DNA of 64,000 bases, taken from positions 30,421 to 94,420 of the forward strand of contig NZ_JNIJ01000027.1 in NCBI RefSeq assembly GCF_000701345.1, given 5' to 3'. The notes beneath the pieces were generated by a model. The model saw only the letters and a program-made list of their open reading frames with translations, was not told where the DNA came from and made no database searches. How positions within the stretch are numbered: position 1 is the first letter of the stretch; every line of letters begins with the position of its first letter. This stretch comes from Bradyrhizobium sp. URHD0069 (GTDB lineage Bacteria > Pseudomonadota > Alphaproteobacteria > Rhizobiales > Xanthobacteraceae). Below are positions 50,694-60,610 of this stretch, piece by piece. The translations under genes and the position numbers were made by a program.

Positions 50694-51324
50694 TTATGTT
50701 GTAGAAAGGCGGGTCAAATAATTTTTGACCGTCTGCGGAAAAAATTTTCTGCCTGTCGCAGTCACTACACCCGCATCGTTTAAGCGTCTGGCGATCTCGC
50801 TATGAGATAGTCCTGTTAAATCCGCATCCCAATTCGCCCTGAGTGTTGCCGCAAACTCGTCAGCCGCCTTGCGGTTCCTAGCGGCCAAATTCCTTCCATT
50901 TGCACCAAGACTTTTGCCTCGACGTTTCGCTTCGGTCAGGACAGCTCGGGTTCTTTCTGAATCAACCGACGCTCTTCCTGGGCAAGAGCAGCGAAGATGT
51001 GCAGCTGAAAGTCCGAGGCATGGGGCATCTCAGCGCAAAAGGCCGATCCCTTGCTCGAGAATATTTGCGATGAAACTTACGCCGCTCGAGAAGCGATCAA
51101 GTCGAGCAATGATGATTTTAGCGCCCTCACGCTTGGCTAGTATGAGAGCTTTTTGAAGTTCGACTCTGGAATCATTTCGACCGGATTGTATGTCGCAAAA
51201 TTGGGCGATTAATTCGTCGGTCTCAGACAGAAACCCTTCGATCCTTCTTTTGTGCAGCTAGACCAAGTCCGGACTTTCCCTGTCGCACGGTCGAAACGCG
51301 TTAGTAGCCTACGTAAAGCACCAT
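50694..51324 (-). pseudogene. Serine recombinase (resolvase/invertase), decayed
   Basis: Minus-strand fragments in more than one frame restore a serine site-specific recombinase. The N-terminus is MVLYVGY-stop-RVSTVRQGKSGLGLAAQ. Then ALILAKREGAKIIIARLDRF and HIFAALAQEERRLI follow. A frameshift leads to RTRAVLTEAKRRGKSLGANG and the C-terminal GLSHSEIARRLNDAGVVTAT. There is a stop in the catalytic-domain start (the Ser of VST is still present) and at least two frameshifts. It is a dead mobile-element gene lying between the two defence modules, and it marks how part of the island arrived. Confidence 0.8.
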
Positions 51325-51431
51325 GGAAAGCTCCTCGAAGGAGCTGTCGCTTGATTTATGTCCTTTGACAACGAATACTTCTATTTCAAAATCAGAATCG
51401 CGACTTTTCCAAGCTCACAGACAGGCTACAG

Positions 51432-54278
51432 ATGGCCACCACCATACAACGCTTGACGATGTACGCTCTGATATCGGCGTTAGAACGTGATCTACGGGAT
51501 TTCCTAGGTCTTCACGTAGCCCCTCTCGTCGATCCGGAGCATCTGCTGTCACCAACGCTGAAGCAGAAGTCGGAAGACAGACACAAGAAAGACAATCAAG
51601 GAGCTGCGGCGCCGGACGTTGAGGAGCTTATCGAATACCTAGACCTGGCCGATGAGATTCAGGCCATTCGAGCTCATGATCAAAAACTCGACAGCGTTAC
51701 GAGCTCTTACATCAAAAAATACTACCTCGGCTTGGAAGGCATCATCCCGGTTCGAAACAGGGTTATGCACTCTCGGCCTTTGGAATTTGATGACCTTCCA
51801 CGGGTTTCGGATCTCGCAGCAGAGTTAGTAAAATCTCACAGAGCCTTATGGGCCAACTTAAGAACAACGCGGAAGGAGCTTGATCGAGATCCCGATTTCG
51901 CAGCAACGCTGACAATTCCGGACACTTTGGATGATACCACCCGGATTCTGCATAATCTTCCGCAATCAGAGTTCGACGATACCGGTTTCGTTGGGAGAGA
52001 GCGCGAATTAAACGAGCTCAAAAGAGCTTTGTCTGGCTCTTATCCGATCGTCACAGTCGTTGGCGAGGGCGGCTTAGGAAAAACGGCCCTGGCATTGAAG
52101 GCCTGTTATGATCTCCTCGACGATTCTGAATCAGGACTTGACGCCATAGTATGGACAACAGCGAAGGCGACCAAACTCACGTTGAATGAGATTGAAGTAA
52201 TTGAGGGAGCGATCTCTTCCTCATTAGGAATAATCGAAAGTGCGACATCGCTCCTGGGACGACAAAGCGAAACGCTCGCCATTGATGATCTGATCACTCA
52301 CCTCAAAAACAATAGGATCTTGCTTGTTATCGATAATCTCGAAACGGTAGTTGATCAGAACATACGAAGCTTGGTTCGGCAAGTCCCGTCGGGAAGCAAG
52401 ATACTTTTTACTACACGTATCGGGTTAGGAGCTTTTGATTTTCCTATCCCGCTATCTCCGCTAAACAAACGAGATGCTGCGTTTTATTTTCGGCGCACGG
52501 CGAGAGTGTGGAGCGTCCTTGATCTAGCATCATCGTCCAACCAGACGGTAGAAGACTACTGCGAAAAACTCCAAAATAATCCATTGTTTATAAAGTGGTT
52601 CATCCAAAGTGTCAGGGCTGGGCACAGGCCGGCGGTGTTGACAAACGAACCTAAAGTTTTGCTCCAGTTTTGTCTCCAAAATGTGTTCACCTCTCTTTCT
52701 GAAGATGCTCGTAAAGTCGCAAGCACGCTTGCAAGCATAAGAGGGGCTCAGACCGTTGCTAGCTTAGCATTCTTCACCGACCTAGATAGTTTGAGTATCC
52801 AGGGCGCACTTACCATTCTCATTACCTCTAATCTCATTTCCACGGAGCGAGGGCGGAGCTCTGAAGACGAAGACCGATATGTTCTTAGCCCACTGGCGCG
52901 ATTGTATATTCAACAGTTTATCCGCCCAAGAATTGAAGAGCAGAGGCTGCTTATTACCAAGCAGAACGAGCTTCGTTCTGCACAAGAAGAATTCTCGGCC
53001 CGCGCTGGTGCCGATGTGTTCGACATGAAGAACGTTTATGTTCGTGACAAAGACGATTACATCGTCGCAAAAATACTTACGCGAGCAATTGAGCAAATTT
53101 TTCGGCGAGATCTTGAAACAGCCGAAGCCCAAATAGACAAAGCTGCCGATTTGTCTCCGAACTATTTTGAAGTACACCGGGTGCGGGCAATGTCACTCGA
53201 TGCAGGAGGAGATGTCTTTGGAGCGGAAACAGCATACGAAAGAGCTATATCGTTGGCGACTTCGCGAGCCGCTCTCCGATTGTGGTTCGCTCAATTTCTT
53301 TCTCGACAGTTGGGCGACCAGGATAGGGCGCTGCAGCAACTGCTTCGCGCTGAAGAACTAGCGCCGAACTCGGCGTTTGTTCAATTAGAGTGCGCGAGAG
53401 TTCTCCAGTATCACAGAAAGTTCGAAGAGGCTGATAAGCGCCTCAAAATGATCCGCGACGTTGAAAAGCTACCTGCGCGAACAAGACGAGTTCATCTAGA
53501 CTTAACCTTACAGAATTTTCTGCGGCAGGCGGAGTTCGATGCTTCTTTGGAGCGGTATGTTCCCGCGCTGGAGTGTTTTGAGTCTGCAAAGGAAGTGCTG
53601 GATCGATCAAATCCAGCTCTCATTGACCAAGTCACTCTACGCCACATCCATCACGCAAAACGTCAACTATTAACGCTCAAAAGAGCCTTCAGAGGCGCAC
53701 CCGAAGAAAGCCGGGTCGCCGCTATCGAAGGGTGGATATCTTCGCCGCTTCCATCGAAAGAGAAGGATGCGCAAGAGCTGAGTGATGAGTTGAGCTTAGC
53801 AAATTCGGGGTCGAAGGAAGGTCTAAATGAAGCTCCACCCAATAGAGGTCGGCTCAGTCAGATCCATCAGAACTATGCGTTTATTGATACCGGTGGAGCT
53901 AGATTTTTCTTTCACCGAGGAAAATGGACCGGACGACTGGACTTCACTTCGCTTAAGGATGGCTCGATTGTCGAATTTGACATCGGACTAGTAGAGGCAG
54001 GAAAGGGTCCTACAGCACACAATGTCCGACCTATAGATGATCTGCCCGCTCAGTTGGATCAGCAGAAGACCGTGAAGGGAGCAATCAAGTCCTTAGCTAA
54101 CTCTTACGGTTTTATAAAATTGGATACTGGCTCTGACCTTTTCTTTCATCGCACAAACTGTACGGCAACCACAAGATTTCGCGCACTTGCCGTCGGAGAT
54201 CGTGTGCGGTGTGTTGTAGGCAGGCATCCCGACGGTCGCATCTTTGGACTGAACGTCGAACGCTACTCCGGCCTGTAG
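51432..54278 (+). CDS. STAND/NB-ARC NTPase with N-terminal HEPN-like domain, TPR repeats and two C-terminal cold-shock-like domains
   Basis: A 948-residue protein with an unusual order. Residues 1-140: a helical domain like Swt1-type HEPN RNases, with R-x4-H motif RNRVMH at 108-113. About 180-400: NB-ARC-type NTPase, with FVGRERELNELKRAL, Walker A GEGGLGKT at 211-218, Walker B ILLVIDNLE at 297-305, and LFTTR. About 570-760: TPR-like repeats (AEAQIDKAADLSPNYFEVHR). About 825-885 and 893-945: two cold-shock-like OB folds, each with an RNP1-like (NYAFIDT, SYGFIKL) and an RNP2-like (RFFFHR, LFFHR) element. This fits an NLR-like antiphage sensor with a toxic RNase; the role is inference. Composition is AT-richer than the core genes. 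Confidence 0.85.
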   Translation: MATTIQRLTMYALISALERDLRDFLGLHVAPLVDPEHLLSPTLKQKSEDRHKKDNQGAAAPDVEELIEYLDLADEIQAIRAHDQKLDSVTSSYIKKYYLGLEGIIPVRNRVMHSRPLEFDDLPRVSDLAAELVKSHRALWANLRTTRKELDRDPDFAATLTIPDTLDDTTRILHNLPQSEFDDTGFVGRERELNELKRALSGSYPIVTVVGEGGLGKTALALKACYDLLDDSESGLDAIVWTTAKATKLTLNEIEVIEGAISSSLGIIESATSLLGRQSETLAIDDLITHLKNNRILLVIDNLETVVDQNIRSLVRQVPSGSKILFTTRIGLGAFDFPIPLSPLNKRDAAFYFRRTARVWSVLDLASSSNQTVEDYCEKLQNNPLFIKWFIQSVRAGHRPAVLTNEPKVLLQFCLQNVFTSLSEDARKVASTLASIRGAQTVASLAFFTDLDSLSIQGALTILITSNLISTERGRSSEDEDRYVLSPLARLYIQQFIRPRIEEQRLLITKQNELRSAQEEFSARAGADVFDMKNVYVRDKDDYIVAKILTRAIEQIFRRDLETAEAQIDKAADLSPNYFEVHRVRAMSLDAGGDVFGAETAYERAISLATSRAALRLWFAQFLSRQLGDQDRALQQLLRAEELAPNSAFVQLECARVLQYHRKFEEADKRLKMIRDVEKLPARTRRVHLDLTLQNFLRQAEFDASLERYVPALECFESAKEVLDRSNPALIDQVTLRHIHHAKRQLLTLKRAFRGAPEESRVAAIEGWISSPLPSKEKDAQELSDELSLANSGSKEGLNEAPPNRGRLSQIHQNYAFIDTGGARFFFHRGKWTGRLDFTSLKDGSIVEFDIGLVEAGKGPTAHNVRPIDDLPAQLDQQKTVKGAIKSLANSYGFIKLDTGSDLFFHRTNCTATTRFRALAVGDRVRCVVGRHPDGRIFGLNVERYSGL

Positions 54279-54690
54279 AGCAGATCGTGCTTATTGATGA
54301 TGCCATCGTAAAAGGTAGACCGAACCATTACCATGATGCTACGCACAACAATTGCGTCGAGGCCAGAACAGACGCCGGTCACGAGATGGCTCAAGGTTGT
54401 TTGCCACGGGAAATGATTTGCGTGGTCCTCGACTGCCGCCGCGGCCGAGACGGGTTCCGAATTAAGCCGGGCACGCCGAATAACACTCGTTCAAGCTGGC
54501 CCTCTTACAGTCGCGATCTACCTTAAGGGCAGCAACTCCAACTCGCGCGAAGTTACGGACGGGTTTCGTTAGAATTGCACGTTGAGATCACCAATCCCCC
54601 ATCTAGGTCGAAGCCCTAGGAGAATTGTCGGCCGTGGCGACCGGAGTACTTTTTCAAGGCGCAATGGGGATTTGCGGTTGAGTAGCTAGG
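54279..54690. other. Spacer without recognisable genes
   Basis: About 410 bp between the STAND gene and the small minus-strand hypothetical gene. Open frames here are short and have no recognisable domain. I see no terminator with a U-tract, no tRNA and no repeat of the dispersed families. Confidence 0.5.
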
Positions 54691-55038
54691 TCAATAAGCC
54701 AGGGTTGGATCAGATGGATCGGATGGCTTGGTCGGAAATGGCAAAGGATTTCGCGATATCAGGCCCCACAAATCTGGATTTGTCTCAGACGCCCTAGCAC
54801 CAAGCATGAGCAATAAAGTTTTCGTGTCATCTGCGTTCGCTCCAATTACGTTCGATAGTATTTTGAGCGTCCGCCAGTTTTGTCCCTGTTCCAACATGGC
54901 AGTAAGAAGTTTCATCGCGGCCTTGTCGTATTGGTCAAGTTGATTTTTTCGATTGAGCCAAGCGTTGAACCATGTCGTCAGAAGTGATCCTACCCCGCCG
55001 ACAAAAGCACCCAGAGCTACCCATCCGCCCTCAGCCAT
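54691..55038 (-). CDS. Small hypothetical protein with N-terminal membrane segment
   Basis: A 115-residue protein beginning MAEGGWVALGAFVGGVGSLL, one membrane helix (about 6-24), then NRKNQLDQYDKAAMKLLTAM and a polar C-terminus rich in Pro and Asp. A strong ribosome site GGAGGAG stands 4 bases before the ATG at 55038, which supports a real gene despite its small size. I do not recognise the family. It is divergent from the DUF262 gene. Confidence 0.65.
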   Translation of the reverse strand: MAEGGWVALGAFVGGVGSLLTTWFNAWLNRKNQLDQYDKAAMKLLTAMLEQGQNWRTLKILSNVIGANADDTKTLLLMLGARASETNPDLWGLISRNPLPFPTKPSDPSDPTLAY

Positions 55039-55260
55039 CTTCTCCTCCAGTCGCGTTCAGCTCTCTGCGAGTGTAACTTAAGCGGCAATGTGGCCTTGCC
55101 GTGCATACCTGGGGTTTGTCCAAGTTTGCTGTGCAAGGATAGCTAATCCCGAACCATCGAGTGGTTATGACAGGTAGCAGCGTTGCGTCCCTTCGAATCA
55201 TGCGACATTATCAATACAGCCTTCGGTTTTCGCAAAGCAAGAATCATATCTGAGGTCGAC

Positions 55261-56862
55261 ATGTCAGCATCTAGTGTGAGCAATGTTTCGAAGAAGATTG
55301 GTAAGCTTCTTGAATTGACTGATCACGCGCGGCTTGTCCTGCCCGAAATGCAGCGCGATTTTGTCTGGACCAGAAAGTCGATCAAATTATTGATCGACTC
55401 TTTGTATCGTGGCCTGCCAATCGGTCACATGCTCGTTTGGAAGGCTGTGAATGCGATTGAAACCAAATCGTTCGACAAGCGACCATTAAAGCGAGGAGCG
55501 CGGTTAGACGGCTTTTATGGTTACCTACTCGATGGCCAACAGCGACTAACTGCTCTCTCTCACCTCCGTGAGGGCGACGAAGATTATCCGCTGATGTTCT
55601 ATATATGGCCGGAGAGACACTCCGATGGGGACGAAACGCTCTATTGGCGGGGAAAGAATGAAAAAGATGACGCGTGGAGCATTCCAGTCGGCGAAGTTCT
55701 GTCGGAACATTTCAACATTACTGACAGGCTGAATACTATTCGAGCAAATGAGTGGTTCAAACCCGAAATGGAAGAGGCAATCTACCGAGACCTTTCTGCT
55801 CTGCAGGGAATACGCAATTACGAAGTGGGCGTAACCGAATTTGATACAGACGATTACAAATTAGCTACCGAGCTGTTTATTCGCTTTAATTCAACCGGCA
55901 GAAAGTTGCGGCGTAGCGACCTCAGCATTGCCGAGCTTGCAAACCATGTTCCAGGTCTTGCGTCAAAGGAGATACGTCGGGCCCAAAACCGCTGGAGAGA
56001 CTTCCGATTTACGATGCCCTTTTTGGTCCAATGCCTATTAGCGGTTCACACAGGTAGATTCCGGCTAACTGATCCTGAAAATTTTTGGGCGACAACAAAG
56101 CCGGGTGATCTCATAAAGTCGTGGGAACAGACCGAGCGGGCCATATCCAAGTTAATTGAGTTTCTGACTGGAACGGTGCGATGGACTTCCGCTTCACTTA
56201 TTCCATCGTTTAATGCACTCATTCCCCTTGTTGTCGTTCTCGCCCGTAGCAGCACTTGGTCGATCGAGGACAAACGCTTGGCTCGCAAGTGGCTCCTACT
56301 TGCTTCCATACATGGATATTTTAGCGGATCGGCCCAGACACAACTGGACAAGCTTCTTCGTAAGCTCGAAGCGAAACCTACGATCAAACAATTGTGGACC
56401 GTCACAAGCCGCCCCCTACGGCGGTTGCGCGCCGATGATTTTATGACAGGACGGGTGAGCGGACCGATTATGTCATGTTTCTTGTCGATGCTTCGCGACC
56501 GCGATGCTCGGGACTGGCAAAATACTGATAGTCCCTTGGACGGCACCGTTGTCGGTCACGGCGCTGCCCTTCAAATCCATCATTTCTTCCCGAAAGCCTT
56601 GCTCAATAAGCAATCGAATATGACCCGCTCCGAAATCAATACGTTCGCCAATTACACCGTGATCAGCGCGAGTGCGAACCTCAACGTTTCCACCGAAGAA
56701 CCCGGGACGTACCTGGATCGCCTAAACGTGACAAAATCGGAGTTGAGCAAGCAGGTTATTCCGCTGAACCCGCAGCTATGGCGCGTGACGCGTTACAAGG
56801 AGTTTTTGACGCAACGCCGTAAACTGCTCGCTGAGCAAATGAACGGCTTCCTGGACGTCTGA
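55261..56862 (+). CDS. DUF262/DUF1524 (GmrSD/SspE-like) protein, possible modification-dependent restriction enzyme
   Basis: A 533-residue protein from the ATG at 55261, preceded by TGAGG. The N-terminal DUF262 fold has LPEMQRDFVWTRKSIKLLID near 27-46 and the nucleotide motif LDGQQRLTAL (DGQQR at 91-95). The C-terminal HNH-like DUF1524 part has QIHHFFPKALLNKQ (His at 440-441) and FANYTVISASANLNVS. GmrSD and SspE proteins with this pairing cut glucosylated or phosphorothioated DNA. No ssp/dnd or modification genes are nearby, so it would act alone, sensing foreign modified DNA. Target is unknown. Confidence 0.87.
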   Translation: MSASSVSNVSKKIGKLLELTDHARLVLPEMQRDFVWTRKSIKLLIDSLYRGLPIGHMLVWKAVNAIETKSFDKRPLKRGARLDGFYGYLLDGQQRLTALSHLREGDEDYPLMFYIWPERHSDGDETLYWRGKNEKDDAWSIPVGEVLSEHFNITDRLNTIRANEWFKPEMEEAIYRDLSALQGIRNYEVGVTEFDTDDYKLATELFIRFNSTGRKLRRSDLSIAELANHVPGLASKEIRRAQNRWRDFRFTMPFLVQCLLAVHTGRFRLTDPENFWATTKPGDLIKSWEQTERAISKLIEFLTGTVRWTSASLIPSFNALIPLVVVLARSSTWSIEDKRLARKWLLLASIHGYFSGSAQTQLDKLLRKLEAKPTIKQLWTVTSRPLRRLRADDFMTGRVSGPIMSCFLSMLRDRDARDWQNTDSPLDGTVVGHGAALQIHHFFPKALLNKQSNMTRSEINTFANYTVISASANLNVSTEEPGTYLDRLNVTKSELSKQVIPLNPQLWRVTRYKEFLTQRRKLLAEQMNGFLDV

Positions 56863-58256
56863 TCAGTCGGAGATCGCTGGGAGGCGTGAGCGCTATTTGC
56901 TCGCCTCTCCATGACGCACCTCCTTGCTCCATCAAAACACCAAACTCAGTGTCTGCGGAAGCGGGTGCAGGCCAACAATCAGCAAACTGCAGTTCACGTT
57001 CAGGCTAATGCTGGTCCTGTTAGTTCGAGAAGGAGAGAGTCGCCCCAATTGGATTTCATCTGGGGGAAGGGTAGGCTAACCTTGTCCGCCGAGCTGATCT
57101 CCCGCTCCCCCTTGGCTCCCCTGGCAAGCCCAAACAGCGGCTCAGGTACTGAATTCAAAAGCTAACTACCCGTTGGCCCTAACCATCACAGGGTTGAGGT
57201 CGCAAGAATATACCTACCTGCTCGTAAGCGACTAAAGCAACGCTCTGCGTTGAACCGACCATTGAAAAGAGAGGCGCCAGACGCCGTAAGCTTTGGCTCA
57301 AGGAAGACCTATGTGGACGTCCGATTTGGCTGAAAAGCTGTCGGGAGCCAGGACTTGTGCGAACTGATTATAAGAGATCATAGATCGTCAGTCGTCCGAT
57401 TATCCGCTTGGGGCCGAGCTTAAACGACAAACCAGCGTTTACGTTTGAAGGCACGAAACCCACATTCGCATCCCCACCCCATACAGCCTCATAAGGCAAA
57501 CACCTTGATTTGCCCCGTCTATCGCCATTCGAGGCCACGCGCTTAGATCGACGAATCGTCCGCTTCGATCGAAGAACTCATCTTCAGGATGCGCTGTTCA
57601 GCCCTCGGCTATCTGCTCGGCCCGCACCACTGCCTGCCGTAGCCGCGAACTATTCGCCAACTTACCAACGCTTCGGACGACGAGCCCGAACCCAGGCCTT
57701 CCATCAGCCAGCGCCGCCCGGAATCAATCATAGCCGCCATCCGAGGCGTTTGCGTCGGCCAACATTGGAGCCTTGCTGACCGCTGATGGATGCAAGGTGG
57801 CCAAGGCTCCGCCTCATAGTCCGCTAGTCAAGGTTGCATAATCATGTATTATATCCCTGTTTGAGGGGGTGTTTCATGATCATACGCAGGAACGTTTTGC
57901 ACGGCACACCGATCACGTCGATTGTGCGTACTTCCGTACTCCGCCAGGGGAAAGCTCCCGCCTTTGGGAGACGCGGGTTTTCAACGAAAGATGACCGACC
58001 GAGCCACCACCGGAAACGGCAGATGCTATCCGCCTTTGCTCCTCGCGCTTGGTACGTTTCTGATTCCGAAGCTGGTCGACTTTGGCAACTCTCTCGCAGA
58101 TCATTCCGATGTCGCCGGGCGGCGTTGGCAAAGACTCAACCTTCCGTAGCAGAATAAAATTTCATTAAAGCGGTTGGGCTGCCGATAGCTAGATGATCGA
58201 TCGCCAGACCTTAGCGGACTGCGTGGATCCCAAGAAAACAAAAGAGAGTGCGTCAA
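56863..58256. other. 1.4 kb stretch with no recognisable gene
   Basis: Directly after the DUF262 gene there is a hairpin GGAGGCG(T)GAGC/GCTCGCCTC(T)CC (about 56880-56911) without a U-tract. Beyond it, open frames are short, interrupted and unlike any family I know; a minus-strand piece near 57370-57500 (ANVGFVPSNVNAGLSFKLG) faintly recalls an outer-membrane beta-strand tail. It is probably decayed DNA between two accessory modules. Confidence 0.4.
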
Positions 58257-59447
58257 ATGAGGTTCGCAACAATCGGGGTAACGGTCGCTGTCTTGACCGT
58301 TGGGCACTTGCCATCCAAGGCGCAGGATGTGCCCGCCGCGACCAGTCGCGTGATAGACGTTCAATGGCCGGGAGGCGATGCGGGAGCCGCTCCTCCCTTT
58401 CTCGAAAGTCGCCTCAGTAAAGTCAATCAGACTCTGTTGCCCGTTCTGATCCCAAGGCATTTTTTGAAGTTCAAGACCTTCGCCTTTGTCGGAGAGGAAT
58501 TACATTATAGTGCGTCTGTGTTGGCAAACGGTGCCAAGTTGTCCATTAGCGGCACTCGAATCGCGATCGACCCGCCCAAGGGCTCTCGATTGCCGCCTGA
58601 GCGCGGACAGCAGATAACGTCGGAAGCCGGTGACGGCACATCGCAAGCCACGAAGGTACAGTATCGTGCGGCCTACAAGGTGATCGTGGAGTGCGAAGCG
58701 GAATGGGATAGGCGCTGTGTCGACGCTCGTTACGCGAGACGGCTCCTTTCGGGTGCACATCTCATGGGCGGCGGCAAGGATGCCCCGAGTAATGCGAGCG
58801 AAGGTGAAGCGGCCCCTTTGCCTCCCGATCAGCCCTTTGACAAAGACTTTACATTCAGTCCTCCTGGCGAACTTACCCCCGGCAGTGGAAGAGGCGTCGT
58901 GTCGACGACCGTTTACACACCGGATATTCGTTTCCCGGTCGAGGCTGGACCCGCCTATCTCAATTCACAGGTTTGGAACATCGGCGGAAACTATGGACCG
59001 AAAGGCAGTTGGCGCGATAAAGCCAACTACCGTTATCCTTGGCACGATAATTTTTGCGAGAGCCGCGCGCGTAGGACACTCGCTTGCCCGAGCGGTACTG
59101 GTCATCAGGGTGTCGACATAAGGCCAGCCGATCATCGCGATGCCACGCATTGGGCCGTGGCCGTCGAAAACGGGAGGATTACAGACGTCGGAATTTATAC
59201 TGTTACTCTCGTTGGGCGTTCGGGTTCTGAATACAGATATCTTCACATGAAAATGAACCGGCTCGCGGTCCAGCAAGGGGCGAGTGTCACCCGCGGACAG
59301 CGGATCGGACTGATTTCTAATGATTTTGGCGGAACTCCAACCCCCGTGCATCTGCACTTTGAGCTTCTTCAAAATGTAGGGGGGCGCGGCTTCCACCATG
59401 TACCGCCTTACACGTCGCTCGTGCGAGCCTACCAGGGGGCCAAGTAG
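58257..59447 (+). CDS. Secreted M23-family (LytM-type) metallopeptidase
   Basis: A 396-residue protein from the ATG at 58257, with an in-frame GTG 9 bp earlier. The signal peptide is MRFATIGVTVAVLTVGHLPS then AQ. After a domain of unknown role (about 30-215) the C-terminal M23 fold has HQGVD (His283 and Asp287), EYRYLHM, GQRIGLISNDFGG and HLHFE (His365, His367), giving all zinc ligands. Such enzymes cut peptide bridges in peptidoglycan or in bacteriocin targets. It is the first of three consecutive plus-strand secreted hydrolase genes. Confidence 0.88.
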   Translation: MRFATIGVTVAVLTVGHLPSKAQDVPAATSRVIDVQWPGGDAGAAPPFLESRLSKVNQTLLPVLIPRHFLKFKTFAFVGEELHYSASVLANGAKLSISGTRIAIDPPKGSRLPPERGQQITSEAGDGTSQATKVQYRAAYKVIVECEAEWDRRCVDARYARRLLSGAHLMGGGKDAPSNASEGEAAPLPPDQPFDKDFTFSPPGELTPGSGRGVVSTTVYTPDIRFPVEAGPAYLNSQVWNIGGNYGPKGSWRDKANYRYPWHDNFCESRARRTLACPSGTGHQGVDIRPADHRDATHWAVAVENGRITDVGIYTVTLVGRSGSEYRYLHMKMNRLAVQQGASVTRGQRIGLISNDFGGTPTPVHLHFELLQNVGGRGFHHVPPYTSLVRAYQGAK

Positions 59448-59602
59448 CGCATTTGACCGGAGTGTTGGTTTGCTTGACGGTTTTCGTCGTGCGATTTGAT
59501 AGCCTGGTGGACCATGCATCGGGTGTGCGCGATGGCTGATTCTTCCGTAAGGTTGCAATACATTCTAAAGCAGGGATAGCTTCATCAATGAGCGGGGGTA
59601 GC

Positions 59603-60562
59603 ATGGTCCGACAATTATTTGCGATTTTCGCCCTAGCCTTGTTTTTCTCTCCGGCCCTCGCGGAGGAGCCCGATATCGAGGATAACGCCGATCAGATCAG
59701 ATTGGGGCAGGCCTTGGAAAGCGATCCAGCTAGCCGTGCCGCGCTGACAGAGCAATTGAAACTCTTGCCACAGCTCGACGTTACGCGCGCGTTCGACAGC
59801 AACAGCCTCGTCGCTCAGCTAAAGGCGCTGAAGCCGCTGGAGACTAATCTGAAAACAGCGCCAGATGCCGGAGGCGGTTTGCTAAAAAAAGATCCCAAGG
59901 CTTACATTGCTACTGCCACCAAATGGACGCCTGGAAGCACGAGCGCCTTCATCAATTTGAAGGGGCAGCTCGCTATCGCGGTGTGCTGGATCAACCCGGA
60001 AGATAGCAACGAACGTGGGCGGACGTTGACACGACAATCTATCAGCGCAACCTGGGAGTACCATGGCGACATCACCTTTGTGGGTTGGCAGAAATGCACA
60101 CCCAACGCCAAGGGCATCAAAATACTGATCGCGGACAGCCGCCCTAAAAGCAGTCTTGGCAACCTCAGCGATGGCCGATCGCAGTCGATGGTCTTAAATT
60201 TCAGTTTCCGCGATCCGGAAATGGCGGGCTGCCAGACAACACCCGATCTTTGCATACATTCGATCGCAGTTCACGAGTTTGGTCATGCGCTCGGATTGCT
60301 TCACGAGCAGGATTCTCCTGAAACCCCACAGTGGTGCAAGAAACGACTGGGCGCTGGCGGCATCAGCAAGCCAGTTGCTGAACTTAAGGCGAAAATGGCG
60401 ACCGATTGGGACGAATTCTCGGTCATGGACTATTGCTTCGATATTTATTCTCACCGCGTGCAATTGTCTGATTGCGACATTGCCGCCTTGCACGCTTTTT
60501 ATTCGAAGTCTCCGGCGAGTGGGTATTCGCCCAAATGCCCGATTCTACTCAAGCCGATTTGA
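59603..60562 (+). CDS. Secreted metzincin-type zinc metalloprotease
   Basis: A 319-residue protein from the ATG at 59603 (MVRQLFAIFALALFFSPALA signal peptide); GGGGG before it is the better ribosome site compared with the ATG at 59588. It has the zinc motif HEFGHALGLLHEQD (first His at 224), with a Met-turn SVMDYC about 50 residues later, so it belongs to the metzincin clan, closest to matrixin or astacin-like enzymes. The N-terminal part (about 25-110) is of unknown role and may be a pro-region. Substrate unknown. It lies between the M23 and serine protease genes. Confidence 0.85.
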   Translation: MVRQLFAIFALALFFSPALAEEPDIEDNADQIRLGQALESDPASRAALTEQLKLLPQLDVTRAFDSNSLVAQLKALKPLETNLKTAPDAGGGLLKKDPKAYIATATKWTPGSTSAFINLKGQLAIAVCWINPEDSNERGRTLTRQSISATWEYHGDITFVGWQKCTPNAKGIKILIADSRPKSSLGNLSDGRSQSMVLNFSFRDPEMAGCQTTPDLCIHSIAVHEFGHALGLLHEQDSPETPQWCKKRLGAGGISKPVAELKAKMATDWDEFSVMDYCFDIYSHRVQLSDCDIAALHAFYSKSPASGYSPKCPILLKPI

Positions 60563-60610
60563 ATTTGGAGCCGATCCTCGGATCAAAATACCGGGTGAAG
60601 GTAAATTGTA

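Noticed and set aside
50694..50888. The recombinase fragment as an independent 64-residue gene
   Set aside because: It joins with upstream fragments in other frames into one decayed serine recombinase, so it is part of a pseudogene.
57510..58157. Open frames of about 90-107 codons in the gene-poor stretch
   Set aside because: No domain, no ribosome site and Arg/Pro/Ser-rich compositions typical of non-coding GC-rich DNA.
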